From NCBI GenBank assembly GCA_039972875.1, contig JBDWMA010000054.1:62001-126000 (forward strand): 64,000 bases of DNA. Reading direction: 5' to 3'. The notes under the pieces were generated by a model. The model did not search any database and was not told where the DNA came from. It was given only the letters and a program-made list of their open reading frames with translations. The position numbers were made by a program, and so were the translations under genes. Shown here piece by piece: positions 35,794 to 44,425 of this stretch (within the stretch, counting starts at the first letter, position 1; every line of letters begins with the position of its first letter). This DNA comes from Pseudoruegeria sp039972875 (lineage in GTDB: Bacteria > Pseudomonadota > Alphaproteobacteria > Rhodobacterales > Rhodobacteraceae).

Positions 35794-36348
35794 TTAGTGA
35801 AGTTTTTCTGACACATCTTTGATTGCTGCATCGATAAGAGCATTGCCCTCGGCCGCAGTCATTTGCTTGGCAACCACATCAGAAGCCGCTTTCACAGCAA
35901 CAGTCGCGGCTGTATCGCGAACATCTTTCACCGCAGAGGCCTGCGCAGAAGCAATCTGGTCTTCGGCTGCTGCCAAACGGCGAGCAATCGATTTTTCCAG
36001 TTCAACTTTGGCAGCAACAGCCGCCTGTTTGGCTTCTTCTTTGGCTTGGGCAACAATACGTTCGGATTGCTCCTGAACTTCTTTTTGCTTGCGCTCATAA
36101 GAGGCCAAAACTGACTGAGCTTCTTCGCGTAGGACACGAGCTTCATCAAGATCAGATTTGATCTCCTCAGCGCGTTTGTCCAACATGCCACCAATCATTC
36201 CGGGCACTTTGAAGTAGAACAAAACCGCAATGAACAGCAAGAAGCCGAGCGTTACGATAAAGTTCGTATTCCCCAGAGAGAAGAACGGACCAGAGGCTGC
36301 GAACGCTGGTGAACCAGCAACAGCAAGAGTAAGGATCAGTTTTTTCAT
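35794..36348 (-). CDS. atpF: ATP synthase F0 subunit b
   Basis: A 184-residue b subunit of the peripheral stalk. One N-terminal hydrophobic segment (FIVTLGFLLFIAVLFYFKV, about 29-47), preceded by what looks like a cleavable-type leader (AVAGSPAFA), is followed by a long charged coiled coil (about 55-160) that reaches F1. It is the last gene of the F0 operon, 5 bases after atpX. The A/E/K-rich helix is typical. Confidence 0.95.
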   Translation of the reverse strand: MKKLILTLAVAGSPAFAASGPFFSLGNTNFIVTLGFLLFIAVLFYFKVPGMIGGMLDKRAEEIKSDLDEARVLREEAQSVLASYERKQKEVQEQSERIVAQAKEEAKQAAVAAKVELEKSIARRLAAAEDQIASAQASAVKDVRDTAATVAVKAASDVVAKQMTAAEGNALIDAAIKDVSEKLH

Positions 36349-36353
36349 CTCGC

Positions 36354-36920
36354 TTACCCTTTCATCCGGTCGGTCACAGCCGCCGCAATGGCGTCAGCAT
36401 CTGCACCCATGCCCAAAGAGGACACGATTTCGGCAGCTGCGTCTTTGGCGACTTCCTCAACGGCGGCCAAAGCCCCGTCGCGAATGTCAGCAATCGCCTT
36501 TTCAGACTCAGCAGCTTTGGCAGCGATTTCTGCATCGGCCTTGGCCGTTGCTACATCAAGCTCTGCCTGAATTTCAGCTTTGGTATCGGCAACAATTTTT
36601 GCTGCTTCTACGCGGGCGTCTGCCAGAGCCTTTTGATAGGCTTCCTCGGCTTCAACCGCTTTTTGCTTTAGCTCTTCGGCAGCGGCAACATCATTGGTGA
36701 TGGTGCCCTGACGTTCGGACAATACCGCCGCAACGCGGGGCAACGCCACTTTTGTCAGGATCAGATAGATCGCAACGAGCGTAAGCACGAGCCAGAAAAT
36801 CTGGTTCGCATAAGTGTCGAAATTAAGCTGCGGCATGCCCGCGGCTTCGGTCGCGTGTTCGACCAGATTTTCGGCAATATCGTGGCTGTCGTGTGCAGCC
36901 GCAGTGGTGTCGCTTGCCAT
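36354..36920 (-). CDS. atpX: ATP synthase F0 subunit b'
   Basis: A 188-residue b' subunit, the second stalk protein found in photosynthetic and related alphaproteobacteria and chloroplasts. The membrane anchor is IFWLVLTLVAIYLILTKVAL (about 42-61) after a His/Glu-rich N-terminus, and a coiled coil follows. It pairs with AtpF as a heterodimer. A hairpin in the 78-base gap to atpE may lower its expression against the c-ring subunit. Confidence 0.95.
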   Translation of the reverse strand: MASDTTAAAHDSHDIAENLVEHATEAAGMPQLNFDTYANQIFWLVLTLVAIYLILTKVALPRVAAVLSERQGTITNDVAAAEELKQKAVEAEEAYQKALADARVEAAKIVADTKAEIQAELDVATAKADAEIAAKAAESEKAIADIRDGALAAVEEVAKDAAAEIVSSLGMGADADAIAAAVTDRMKG

Positions 36921-36949
36921 CTTGGCCTCCGGATAACCTTGGATGAGAA

Positions 36950-36975
36950 CGGGTAAGCCTAAAAAGGCCTACCCG
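36950..36975 (-). promoter_or_regulatory. intercistronic hairpin between atpE and atpX
   Basis: CGGGTA and TACCCG with inner GCCT/AGGC form a stem with an A-rich loop, in mRNA sense downstream of atpE. It has no T-run, so partial attenuation or an mRNA end that protects atpE is more likely than full termination. The c subunit is needed in many copies per complex. Confidence 0.55.
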
Positions 36976-36998
36976 ACCGTAAGGATGGTACGGAGTTC

Positions 36999-37223
36999 TT
37001 AGACGGCGAACATCAGAAGCAGAGCGACGAGGAACGAGAAGATCCCCAGAGCTTCTGCAAAAGCGATGCCGATGAACAGAGTAGCAGTTTGACCGCCAGC
37101 GGCGGATGGGTTGCGCAGTGCGCCGGACAAGAAGCTGCCAGCTACATTACCAACACCGATAGCGGCTGCGCCGGAACCGATTGCTGCCAGACCTGCGCCG
37201 ATGTGTGCGAGTTCGCCTTCCAT
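36999..37223 (-). CDS. atpE: ATP synthase F0 subunit c
   Basis: A 74-residue hairpin protein of the rotor ring. The first helix has the glycine pattern HIGAGLAAIGSGAAAIGVGN, the polar loop is ALRNPSA, and the second helix carries the proton-binding Glu in IGIAFAEALGIF (E57). Glu at this place, with no sodium-type ligand pattern in the neighbourhood, fits a proton-driven enzyme. Confidence 0.98.
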   Translation of the reverse strand: MEGELAHIGAGLAAIGSGAAAIGVGNVAGSFLSGALRNPSAAGGQTATLFIGIAFAEALGIFSFLVALLLMFAV

Positions 37224-37309
37224 TGTGAATTCTCCTTACAGTTGGAAGTTAGATATCTTGAGATATAAGTAAATCGTTTGATCAGGCGGGGATGGCCCCG
37301 CCCTTTTGC

Positions 37310-38062
37310 TTAGTGTGATGGGTGCAGAGCATCCTTCAAATACACACAAGTCAAAATTGTGAAGACATAGGCCTGAATAAAGGCAACCAGAACCTCAAGC
37401 CCGTACATCGCTGTAATTGCAACAACCGAAAGAGGCGAAACAACTGCGATGGCGGCGAAGCCTGCGAAAACCTTGATCACTGCGTGACCTGCCATGACGT
37501 TACCAGCCAGACGAATACAGTGGCTAACCGGACGTACAAAGTATGAGATTAGCTCGATCAGAGCGAGAACCGGGCGCAAAGCCAACGGTGCAGACGCGAC
37601 CCAGAACAGACCCAAAAATTTCGTGCCGTTCAGGACAAAACCAAGAACCGTTACTGTGATAAACACGGCAAGCGCCAGAACCGCGGTAACCGCGAAATGT
37701 GATGTCGTGGTAAAGCTGCCCGGGATCAAACCCAAGAAGTTTGCAAAGACAATGAACAAGAACAGCGTAAAGATATAAGGGAAGAAACGCACAGCGTCTT
37801 TGCCGGTCACATCCTCAATCATCTTATAAACAAAGCCGTAAGCCAATTCAGCCACGGACTGGATCCGCGAAGGTACGATCGCGCGGCCCCGTGTGCCTAG
37901 AACCATCAGAGCAAAGATCCCCAAGATGGCAAGACCCATCCACAGAGTCACGTTTGTGATGGTGTACCAATGTACATCGCCATGCCCAAACAGGGGCTTC
38001 ACGATAAATTGGTCCATCGGATGGAAAACCAATCCGCCTTCTTCATGTGCGTCTGTTGCCAC
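37310..38062 (-). CDS. atpB: ATP synthase F0 subunit a
   Basis: A 250-residue membrane subunit that forms the proton half-channels beside the c ring. The essential Arg is in SHCIRLAGNVMAGH (about 184-197), and the C-terminal helix has the usual Gln/Glu-rich FIQAYVFTILTCVYLKDAL. The N-terminus FHPMDQFIVKPLF is typical for Rhodobacteraceae. It starts 2 bases after the atpI stop. Confidence 0.98.
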   Translation of the reverse strand: MATDAHEEGGLVFHPMDQFIVKPLFGHGDVHWYTITNVTLWMGLAILGIFALMVLGTRGRAIVPSRIQSVAELAYGFVYKMIEDVTGKDAVRFFPYIFTLFLFIVFANFLGLIPGSFTTTSHFAVTAVLALAVFITVTVLGFVLNGTKFLGLFWVASAPLALRPVLALIELISYFVRPVSHCIRLAGNVMAGHAVIKVFAGFAAIAVVSPLSVVAITAMYGLEVLVAFIQAYVFTILTCVYLKDALHPSH

Positions 38063-38064
38063 GC

Positions 38065-38394
38065 TCAGACCCTCTCGTCGTCCTGTGCGGCTTGCGCCGC
38101 GTGTTTCTCTTGGATCTCATTTGCCGAACGAAGCATAGTTTTCACCCCGGCAACAAAACCCAACAATATGAACAGCACCAAAAACAAAGGCATAGTCCCA
38201 AACATGGTATCCAGCCCAAATCCGATGCCAAAGCCGATCCCGAGACCAGCCACAAGCTCGATCACCATTCGCCAACCATGTTGGGCCATTGAATAATGCT
38301 CTTCCTGTTCCTTAGGGCGGTCCTGTGTCTTTTTCAGACCCTCAATACGATCATGAAGCCGTTGTAGACGTTCTGGATCATGTGGATCGGACAC
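38065..38394 (-). CDS. atpI: ATP synthase assembly protein I
   Basis: A 109-residue AtpI, two-helix membrane protein that helps c-ring assembly. The start is GTG 38394 (VSDPHDPERLQRL), preceded by GAAGGG at about 12 bases; a longer frame from 38442 has atypical residues. The membrane hairpin is MVIELVAGLGIGFGIGFGLD and MPLFLVLFILLGFVAGVKTM, with the glycine-rich first helix. It opens the F0 operon. Confidence 0.9.
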   Translation of the reverse strand: MSDPHDPERLQRLHDRIEGLKKTQDRPKEQEEHYSMAQHGWRMVIELVAGLGIGFGIGFGLDTMFGTMPLFLVLFILLGFVAGVKTMLRSANEIQEKHAAQAAQDDERV

Positions 38395-38772
38395 CGTTTT
38401 GCACCCTTCGGAAACTTGTCGGCAAACTAGGCAGAGAGGCACGGCGAGTCAAGCAGAGTCCGAAGTAATCGCAACTCCTGCAACATATTGAATTTAAAAG
38501 AAAATACCAAAAATCGCGACAGTCACCTGCGACAAGATCATCTCTGGGCTACACCCCAATGGACGCCATCCGTTATTCAACCAATTGGTTGATTAAAGCT
38601 TTTCCACCGCAACAACGGACCTTCGGCAGCAAAGCCTATCCGGAACCAAATCCGAAATTTATCAGCTTTGCTAGGTGGCGCATTTAAACCATTTTGCTAC
38701 AGAGAATTTTTGTCGTACGCTTCAACAAGCTAAAAACTAGAAACGACAATAGCAACAAAGTCGGCAACACAA
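38395..38772. other. intergenic region upstream of the atp operon and the outer-membrane factor gene
   Basis: The two genes diverge here, so both promoters should lie in it. It has AT-rich stretches (about 38484-38515 and 38675-38770) and no gene or stable repeat that I can support. Confidence 0.6.
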
Positions 38773-40188
38773 ATGAACAGGCGCGGATTTTTAGCGGGGA
38801 GCAGTGCGACCTTCGTCGCAATTGGCGGCTGTACGGTCGGCGAAGATTTCCGTTCGCCGGAAAAAGACCTCCCTGAACAGTTTTTCACGTCAAACGCAGT
38901 ATCCTCTGGGGCCCGAGGTCGCGCGAAATGGTGGTTGGCTTATCAAGACCCCAAACTAAACCGACTTACAGAAATTGGCTTAGAACAAAATCTCGACGTG
39001 AAACGCACCCTCGCGCGCATCGAACAATCTCGTGCAATTTACGATGGCGCGGGATACCCGATCTCTGGCGCGACTAGGGTCGCTGAGATCAAAGCTTCGG
39101 GGGGCGGTGAAGATGGCCGAAGCGATAGTGGATTTGTGCGCGCAGAGGCAAGCTGGCAACTTGACCTATTCGGTCGGCTCACCCGTGAGCGCGAAGCGGC
39201 CAATTATCGCCTCGAAGCCGCCTTTGCAGATGCCAACGTCGCCCGGACAACGCTGTTATCCGAATTGGCCATCGCCTACATCGACGCCCGCTTCTTTCAA
39301 GAGCTGATCCGGATCAATCATCGTGTTTTGCAGTCCCGGGAACAAACCCTTTCCGCGACGGAGCAAGCACGTTCAATTGTGGTCGCGCGGAAGGGTGCAG
39401 AAAACGGCGCCAAACCAGATGAAAACATTCCAGAAGTGACGGAGCTTGAAGTTGCGCAGGCCAGATCGCTTGTTGCCACAGCCCGTGCCGAACTGCCCGA
39501 ATCCAAAATCCTGTTCTTCAAATCTGTTTCTCGGGTTGGCGCGCTTTTGGGGCAGGCTTGGGATCGTCCCAGAGAAGGATTGGATAAAAACGCCCCACAA
39601 CCTGTGCCAAAAATTACCGATATCAACACAGGAATTCCAGCCGATCTGGTTCGCAGCCGTCCAGACGTTATCCAAGCGGAAAAAAAATTGGCCGAGGCTG
39701 TCGCTCTTGCGGGTCTTGCAGAAGCTGAACTTTATCCAGAATTGATCCTGACCGGAAATATCAACGCCAACTATTCTGACGGCGCCTTTGTACCGATTGC
39801 TGGTTTTGGACGGCTCGGCCTCGATATTCCTTTGTTTGATCTTCCAGAACGCCGTTCACGCGTTCGGTATCAAAAGGCACGTGTCGATGAATTCCGGCTG
39901 CTGTGGGAGGAAGAGATTATAAATGCGGTTGAGGAAGTTCAAGATTCTCTCGTGAGCTTGAAAAACCACAAAGAGGCGATGGAATTCACAGCTCAGGCAA
40001 TAGAAGAACTTCGGACCGTTCTGGACCTCGCACGGAAATCCTACATCGCTGGCAATACAAGCTTCCTCCAGGTTCTTGACGCAGAACGCGCACTCCTTGC
40101 GGCGGAAAACGCGCTGGCCTTAGATAAAAGGAACTTCGCTGTTGATTTTGTTGACTTAAACGTCGCGCTTGGAGGCAATTACAGCTGA
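38773..40188 (+). CDS. RND efflux outer-membrane lipoprotein, NodT/OprM family
   Basis: A 471-residue outer-membrane factor. The N-terminus MNRRGFLAGSSATFVAIGGC joins a twin-arginine-like RRGFLAG motif to a lipobox (C20), and FRSPEKDLPEQF is the normal start of mature NodT lipoproteins. Two OEP repeats follow, with WWLAYQDPKLNRLTEIGLEQN, ASWQLDLFGRLTREREA, VPADLV-like IPADLVRSRPDV and a C-terminal coiled coil. No inner-membrane pump or periplasmic adaptor gene is adjacent, so it must serve a system encoded elsewhere. Confidence 0.9.
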   Translation: MNRRGFLAGSSATFVAIGGCTVGEDFRSPEKDLPEQFFTSNAVSSGARGRAKWWLAYQDPKLNRLTEIGLEQNLDVKRTLARIEQSRAIYDGAGYPISGATRVAEIKASGGGEDGRSDSGFVRAEASWQLDLFGRLTREREAANYRLEAAFADANVARTTLLSELAIAYIDARFFQELIRINHRVLQSREQTLSATEQARSIVVARKGAENGAKPDENIPEVTELEVAQARSLVATARAELPESKILFFKSVSRVGALLGQAWDRPREGLDKNAPQPVPKITDINTGIPADLVRSRPDVIQAEKKLAEAVALAGLAEAELYPELILTGNINANYSDGAFVPIAGFGRLGLDIPLFDLPERRSRVRYQKARVDEFRLLWEEEIINAVEEVQDSLVSLKNHKEAMEFTAQAIEELRTVLDLARKSYIAGNTSFLQVLDAERALLAAENALALDKRNFAVDFVDLNVALGGNYS

Positions 40189-40549
40189 TGTCAGGGAATC
40201 AACACACCTTAAATCAGACAAAGCCTCCCAGCCCGCACGCCGTCTTTGTCAGAATTGACCACATACAGTCGTGCCCAAATTGGCAATTCTAAAATGGAAA
40301 GAACATTCTAGCCCCTTGCTCTCCCAATCGAACGAATTGCCCAACACAGGAAAACAAAGGGAAGATTTGGATATTTCGTTGCATAAGATATGTCTAATGG
40401 CCCCAACCCGGTACCATTGGAACATCAAAAGGCTGCTCCCCAGCTTTCCCCTTGCGGATATTTGAACACATATCACCGGAATTGGGAAAAGGCCTCCCAA
40501 AGTTCCCTGCTCTCTTACTTCTAGTCTGAAAGAGGCAAGGTGGCCAAAA
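40189..40549. other. intergenic region between convergent genes
   Basis: About 360 bases between the ends of the outer-membrane factor and alpha/beta hydrolase genes. Short open frames on both strands lack family-like sequence or ribosome sites. I see no clear terminator or repeat. Confidence 0.55.
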
Positions 40550-41566
40550 TCAATGCTCTAAATCAGCCATGATGTGCGCAACAATCGTTGTGTGAACAGC
40601 TTCTCTATTTGTTCCTTCTGGATCAGTACAAACCGGATCGTCTTGTTCTTCGATCAAAATGGCTTCTGCCATTGGTTTGCACAGCGGCAGCGCTGAAAAA
40701 TGCATGGCGGGAGCAATGTTGTCGATTTCTGCATTTGGCAACAGAGTAGAAAATCCGCTACTGTCAAAATCAGTGGCCAATAGGCGGTCGTTGCCCTGCC
40801 CCAAGCCTATCAGGCGGACATTCTCGACAACATCCTTGATATCAGCCTGATCCAACCCCCAAATCAGACCTGGATCAATCGCCGTGACATGGGTTACGCG
40901 CGGGTCCGCATAGGATGCATCCCAATCGGCTTGCTTGATGTCTGATATTGCAACATTTGCCCGGTTTAAATCGCCACAGTGACTGGATTCTGTACCGTGG
41001 ACCTCACAATGGTCTATGTACCCCTCGTGATCTCCGAGCAGTCCTCCCAGCGACAGCGCAGTCCAGCCGCCATAGGAAAATCCAGCCGCCATGATCCGAG
41101 TGTCGTCAAGATGCCCTGCGAATTTAGGGTCGTCTAACAGAGTATCTAACGCAAGGCTTAGGTCTTGGGCTCGTGTCCAATGCTCTAAGCCAAGGGCCAT
41201 GTCTAAATCGCCCCATGTCGAATTGGGATGATTTACAGCGACAACAATCACACCCTGTTCGGCCAGATCAGTGGCCAACCAGGCTAATGACCGAATGTTT
41301 CCACCCATGCCATGACTCAGCAATACAACTGGATGTGTTCCATCTTGCAGCGTTGCCTCTTCCTCGACAGTCACGCCTTGGAAAACCGCACTATCGGCAA
41401 ACTCAAAAGCACGGCCACCGCCCATTGAAGGATACCAGATCGCGCCGATCATACCTCGCCCGTGATGTGGTGCTTGTATCCCAAAAGGGGTGTAGCCCGC
41501 AGGTGCTGAGATCGCCGTCGTTGCGGCAAGGCAAAGCGCAGATGTTGTGATAAAAGTCAGCTTCAT
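40550..41566 (-). CDS. exported alpha/beta hydrolase, dienelactone hydrolase-like
   Basis: A 338-residue hydrolase with a signal peptide (about 1-20, TAISAPAGY). The fold is shown by VVLLSHGMGGNIRS (oxyanion loop, about 80-93), the nucleophile elbow AAGFSYGGWTA (S164) and a late His in IAPAMHFSALPLC. Four or more Cys in the C-terminal half could form disulfides in the periplasm. Related proteins include periplasmic esterases and PAF-acetylhydrolase-like enzymes; the substrate is unknown. It is divergent from the membrane AraC regulator, which may control it. Confidence 0.82.
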   Translation of the reverse strand: MKLTFITTSALCLAATTAISAPAGYTPFGIQAPHHGRGMIGAIWYPSMGGGRAFEFADSAVFQGVTVEEEATLQDGTHPVVLLSHGMGGNIRSLAWLATDLAEQGVIVVAVNHPNSTWGDLDMALGLEHWTRAQDLSLALDTLLDDPKFAGHLDDTRIMAAGFSYGGWTALSLGGLLGDHEGYIDHCEVHGTESSHCGDLNRANVAISDIKQADWDASYADPRVTHVTAIDPGLIWGLDQADIKDVVENVRLIGLGQGNDRLLATDFDSSGFSTLLPNAEIDNIAPAMHFSALPLCKPMAEAILIEEQDDPVCTDPEGTNREAVHTTIVAHIMADLEH

Positions 41567-41706
41567 ACGTTTACTCCAAAAGGTTTATGATGACCCCTTC
41601 TGGCCTGAGCTCTAATGACAGCGCGTCCTAAAACCGGTTTGAGGTCGCCACAATCCTATCTTAGGTCCTAGGTCTAAACGACATTTCTAAAAACGGAACC
41701 ACAAGT

Positions 41707-42720
41707 ATGCCAAGCCTTCCTATTCCGATGATCAGCTCGATTTTTCTAGGTTTTTTACTTGTGCGTGTGTGGTTCATTGATCGCCGTCATGGGCCGTTGG
41801 TCGTGCTTTTGGGACTCTGTGCCGTACAGGGAGTCATAATTTCGATGGCTCAGCACTACGGCGTATCGGCGTTTATGATGATTCAACCAGTCACGGCGAC
41901 TTTTGTTCCACCAATGGCGTGGGTCGCATTCCAAACAACTGCCTTGCGAAATTTCTCAACACAAGATTACCTCAACATTTTGGGACCAATTTGTGCCTTG
42001 GTTAGCCTCGTTGTCGCCCCGAATTTTCTCGATTCTTTGATCCCTGCGTTATCTGTCGGTTATGGCGTTGCCATCCTATGGGTTAGCCTGCAGGGCACTG
42101 ACGCAATGCCGCGCATGCGACTGGATGCAGGTGATCTTCCCAGTTATATCTGGCAGATCATTGGGGCAGCATTGATCGCTGCGGCACTCAGTGATGTGCT
42201 TATTGTCACGGCCCAATTGATGGGAGCTCCACATCTGCAACCTTGGATCATAAGTCTGTATTCCAGCGCAATGCTATTAATTGTGGGCGGGTTAAGCCTG
42301 TCATCAGCGCTTGATACAGACATAACCGCAGCAGACGAGCCCCCAGAACCGCCGGTATCAGATCAGGATGTTGAAATCCTGGGTAAATTGGACGAATTGA
42401 TGGTGACCCATCAACTTTATCTAAACCCCGACTTGACCTTGTCATTGCTCTCACGCCGATTGCTTGTTCCCGCCAAACAATTGTCCTCAGCAATCAACAG
42501 AAGTACAGGAAGCAACGTATCGCGCTATATCAACGCAGCACGCATCAAAACGGCCCAAGATCGCCTAATTGCAGGGGATACAATTACCAATGCGATGTTG
42601 TCATCTGGCTTTAATACCAAATCAAATTTCAACCGAGAGTTCCTGCGCGTCTCAGGCAAAAATCCAAGCGATTGGCTTGTCGATCAAAACACCGGCAACA
42701 CACGGGCCATGGACCCTTAG
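41707..42720 (+). CDS. AraC family regulator with N-terminal membrane domain
   Basis: A 337-residue protein with about six or seven hydrophobic helices in residues 1-205 (for example MISSIFLGFLLVRVWF, LNILGPICALVSLVV, IISLYSSAMLLIVGGLSL) and an AraC helix-turn-helix at about 225-330 (LTLSLLSRRLLVPAKQLSSA, NAMLSSGFNTKSNFNREFLR). It would sense a signal in the membrane or periplasm and act on DNA from there. It lies 140 bases from the divergent exported hydrolase gene, its likely target. Confidence 0.88.
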   Translation: MPSLPIPMISSIFLGFLLVRVWFIDRRHGPLVVLLGLCAVQGVIISMAQHYGVSAFMMIQPVTATFVPPMAWVAFQTTALRNFSTQDYLNILGPICALVSLVVAPNFLDSLIPALSVGYGVAILWVSLQGTDAMPRMRLDAGDLPSYIWQIIGAALIAAALSDVLIVTAQLMGAPHLQPWIISLYSSAMLLIVGGLSLSSALDTDITAADEPPEPPVSDQDVEILGKLDELMVTHQLYLNPDLTLSLLSRRLLVPAKQLSSAINRSTGSNVSRYINAARIKTAQDRLIAGDTITNAMLSSGFNTKSNFNREFLRVSGKNPSDWLVDQNTGNTRAMDP

Positions 42721-43405
42721 TCCAGCTCAGGCGTTGTCTGATCTATCTCAAAAACCACGAAAAACCTTCGGTTTTAGTGCATTTGAAGATTTTCAAATAA
42801 ACAATCATAAGTTTCAGACAATTATTGGTTCTTTAACTCACTAATTGGCTCGTTAAGAGACGCGTGTATTGTCGAAGCACGAATCAGAAACCAGTGAACA
42901 GCAGGATATTGGAATTGAATTAATTGCACTCTCTCGAGTAAAGCAGATACGCGCGACAATACAATGGTTAATAGCAAAGATTGGCAAGTAGTGATCAAGC
43001 AAACAGCTGAATGGCAATGTCTTAAACATTCCGAACTGGACCATTGATGCGCACCCCTCAAGTTCTGACGTAAAAGAGCCTTACGCGCATTTACTTGGAT
43101 CGTTCTACTGCACTTGTCGTGCAAAAGGCGCAGATGATTGAGAAAGTGAATTAGGCGTTTGGCACCACAGTTGGCGATCTGTGGGATCAGGGCCCTGATA
43201 CAGTCTTTTAGAATTTTTACGCCGGCTAATACTTAAAAGGCACAACGCAACATTCATGAAGGCTTCTTGTTTTTACATGGAAATTTTTCAAAGGGGCGTG
43301 GTTCGTTGAAAACGGAACGCTACTTCATCAATTTGAAGAAGGTGACACAGAACGCCGCGAATTCTTATCAAACGAAACAATCTCATATCATTTTCAAGAA
43401 AAAAG
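42721..43405. other. long gene-poor region next to tRNA-Lys
   Basis: About 685 bases without a supportable gene. One frame from 43259 to 43415 reads like protein (for example KGAWFVENGTLLHQFEEGD) for some 50 codons, but it has no start codon, a stop just before it, and runs into the tRNA gene. The whole region may be decayed DNA. TTGGTTCTTTAA and TTGGCTCGTTAA near 42825-42860 are similar short repeats. Confidence 0.5.
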
Positions 43406-43481
43406 TGGTGAGCCGTGATGGGTTCGAACCATCGACCTACTGATTAAAAGTCAGTTGCTCTACCAACTGAGCTAACGGCCC
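43406..43481 (-). tRNA. tRNA-Lys (anticodon TTT)
   Basis: Read on the minus strand, 76 bases fold into a full cloverleaf. The acceptor stem GGGCCGT pairs with ACGGCTC (one G-T), the D arm reads AGCTCAGTTGGTAGAGC, the anticodon arm CTGA-CTTTTAA-TCAG places TTT, and the T arm has GGTTCGAACC. The CCA end is encoded. Confidence 0.97.
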
Positions 43482-43579
43482 ACACTTTGTGCCGCTTCTC
43501 TAAGGTTCTGGCAGAGTGGGGTCAAGCGGATTCGGAACATTATTTTCAAAGTCTGGTAAAAAAAATTTCGAAGGCCTAT

Positions 43580-44425
43580 ATGCACCCTATGAATAGGACT
43601 TCTGACACTGACCGCCTGACCTTCATGAAAATGCACGGATTGGGAAATGACTTCGTGGTAATCGATTCACGCGGAGGAAATTCTGTTGTCACAGCGACGC
43701 TTGCCCGCGCCCTTGGGGATCGCAACCGTGGGGTTGGATTCGATCAGCTTGCTGAAATTCGCGACAGCGCCACCGCCGACATTGACCTGGATTTCTGGAA
43801 CAATGATGGCAGCCGGGCCGGGGCCTGCGGCAACGCCAGCCGCTGTGTTGGTCAATATATGATGCAACAGCTCAAGCAGGACCATCTAACGATGCAGACG
43901 GAACGCGGGCTATTGTCTGTGCGTCAGGTAACTGACGATTTAGTCTCAGTGAATATGGGGCATCCGCAGCTTGACTGGCGCGAAGTTCCATTATCCAAAG
44001 AACTAGATACATTGCATCTTCCACTAGAGGGTGATCCTGTCGCAGTTGGAATGGGCAACCCACATTGTGTGCTGTTCGTACCCGACGCCGAAGCCGTCGA
44101 TGTCGCCGGGCGCGGTCCCGGATATGAAACCGATGCCTTGTTTCCAAATCGGACCAACGTAGAATTTGCAGAAGTTCGGGCCCGTGACGAAATTCGCATG
44201 CGGGTTTGGGAACGTGGCACTGGCATTACCTTGGCTTGCGGCTCTGGGGCCTGCGCGACGGCGGTCGCCGCCCATCAACGAGGTCTAACTGATAAGTCCG
44301 TACGGATGGAAGTTGACGGCGGTTGGTTGACGCTTGACTGGCGAGACGATGGGGTCTGGATGACGGGCCCCGCAACCCATGTGTTTGATGCGTCGATTAC
44401 TCAGGCGTTTCTGGAGTCTTTCTGA
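43580..44425 (+). CDS. dapF: diaminopimelate epimerase
   Basis: A 281-residue enzyme that converts LL- to meso-diaminopimelate for lysine and peptidoglycan. KMHGLGNDFVVID is the family N-terminus. The two catalytic cysteines are C83 in GACGNASRC and C220 in LACGSGACATA. ATG 43580 has AAGG 6 bases upstream; ATG 43589 is also possible, and the frame open before 43580 overlaps the tRNA flank. It begins an operon with mtaB and a GST gene. Confidence 0.96.
   Translation: MHPMNRTSDTDRLTFMKMHGLGNDFVVIDSRGGNSVVTATLARALGDRNRGVGFDQLAEIRDSATADIDLDFWNNDGSRAGACGNASRCVGQYMMQQLKQDHLTMQTERGLLSVRQVTDDLVSVNMGHPQLDWREVPLSKELDTLHLPLEGDPVAVGMGNPHCVLFVPDAEAVDVAGRGPGYETDALFPNRTNVEFAEVRARDEIRMRVWERGTGITLACGSGACATAVAAHQRGLTDKSVRMEVDGGWLTLDWRDDGVWMTGPATHVFDASITQAFLESF

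Noticed and set aside
35819..36700. Open frames on the plus strand across atpF and atpX
   Set aside because: They are antisense shadows of Ala/Glu-rich coiled-coil genes; composition is explained by the real genes.
40249..40500. Short open frames in the gap after the outer-membrane factor gene
   Set aside because: No ribosome site, no recognisable sequence and no coding bias.
43259..43415. Protein-like frame beside the tRNA-Lys gene as a real gene
   Set aside because: No start codon, preceded directly by a stop and running into the tRNA; kept only as a possible remnant.
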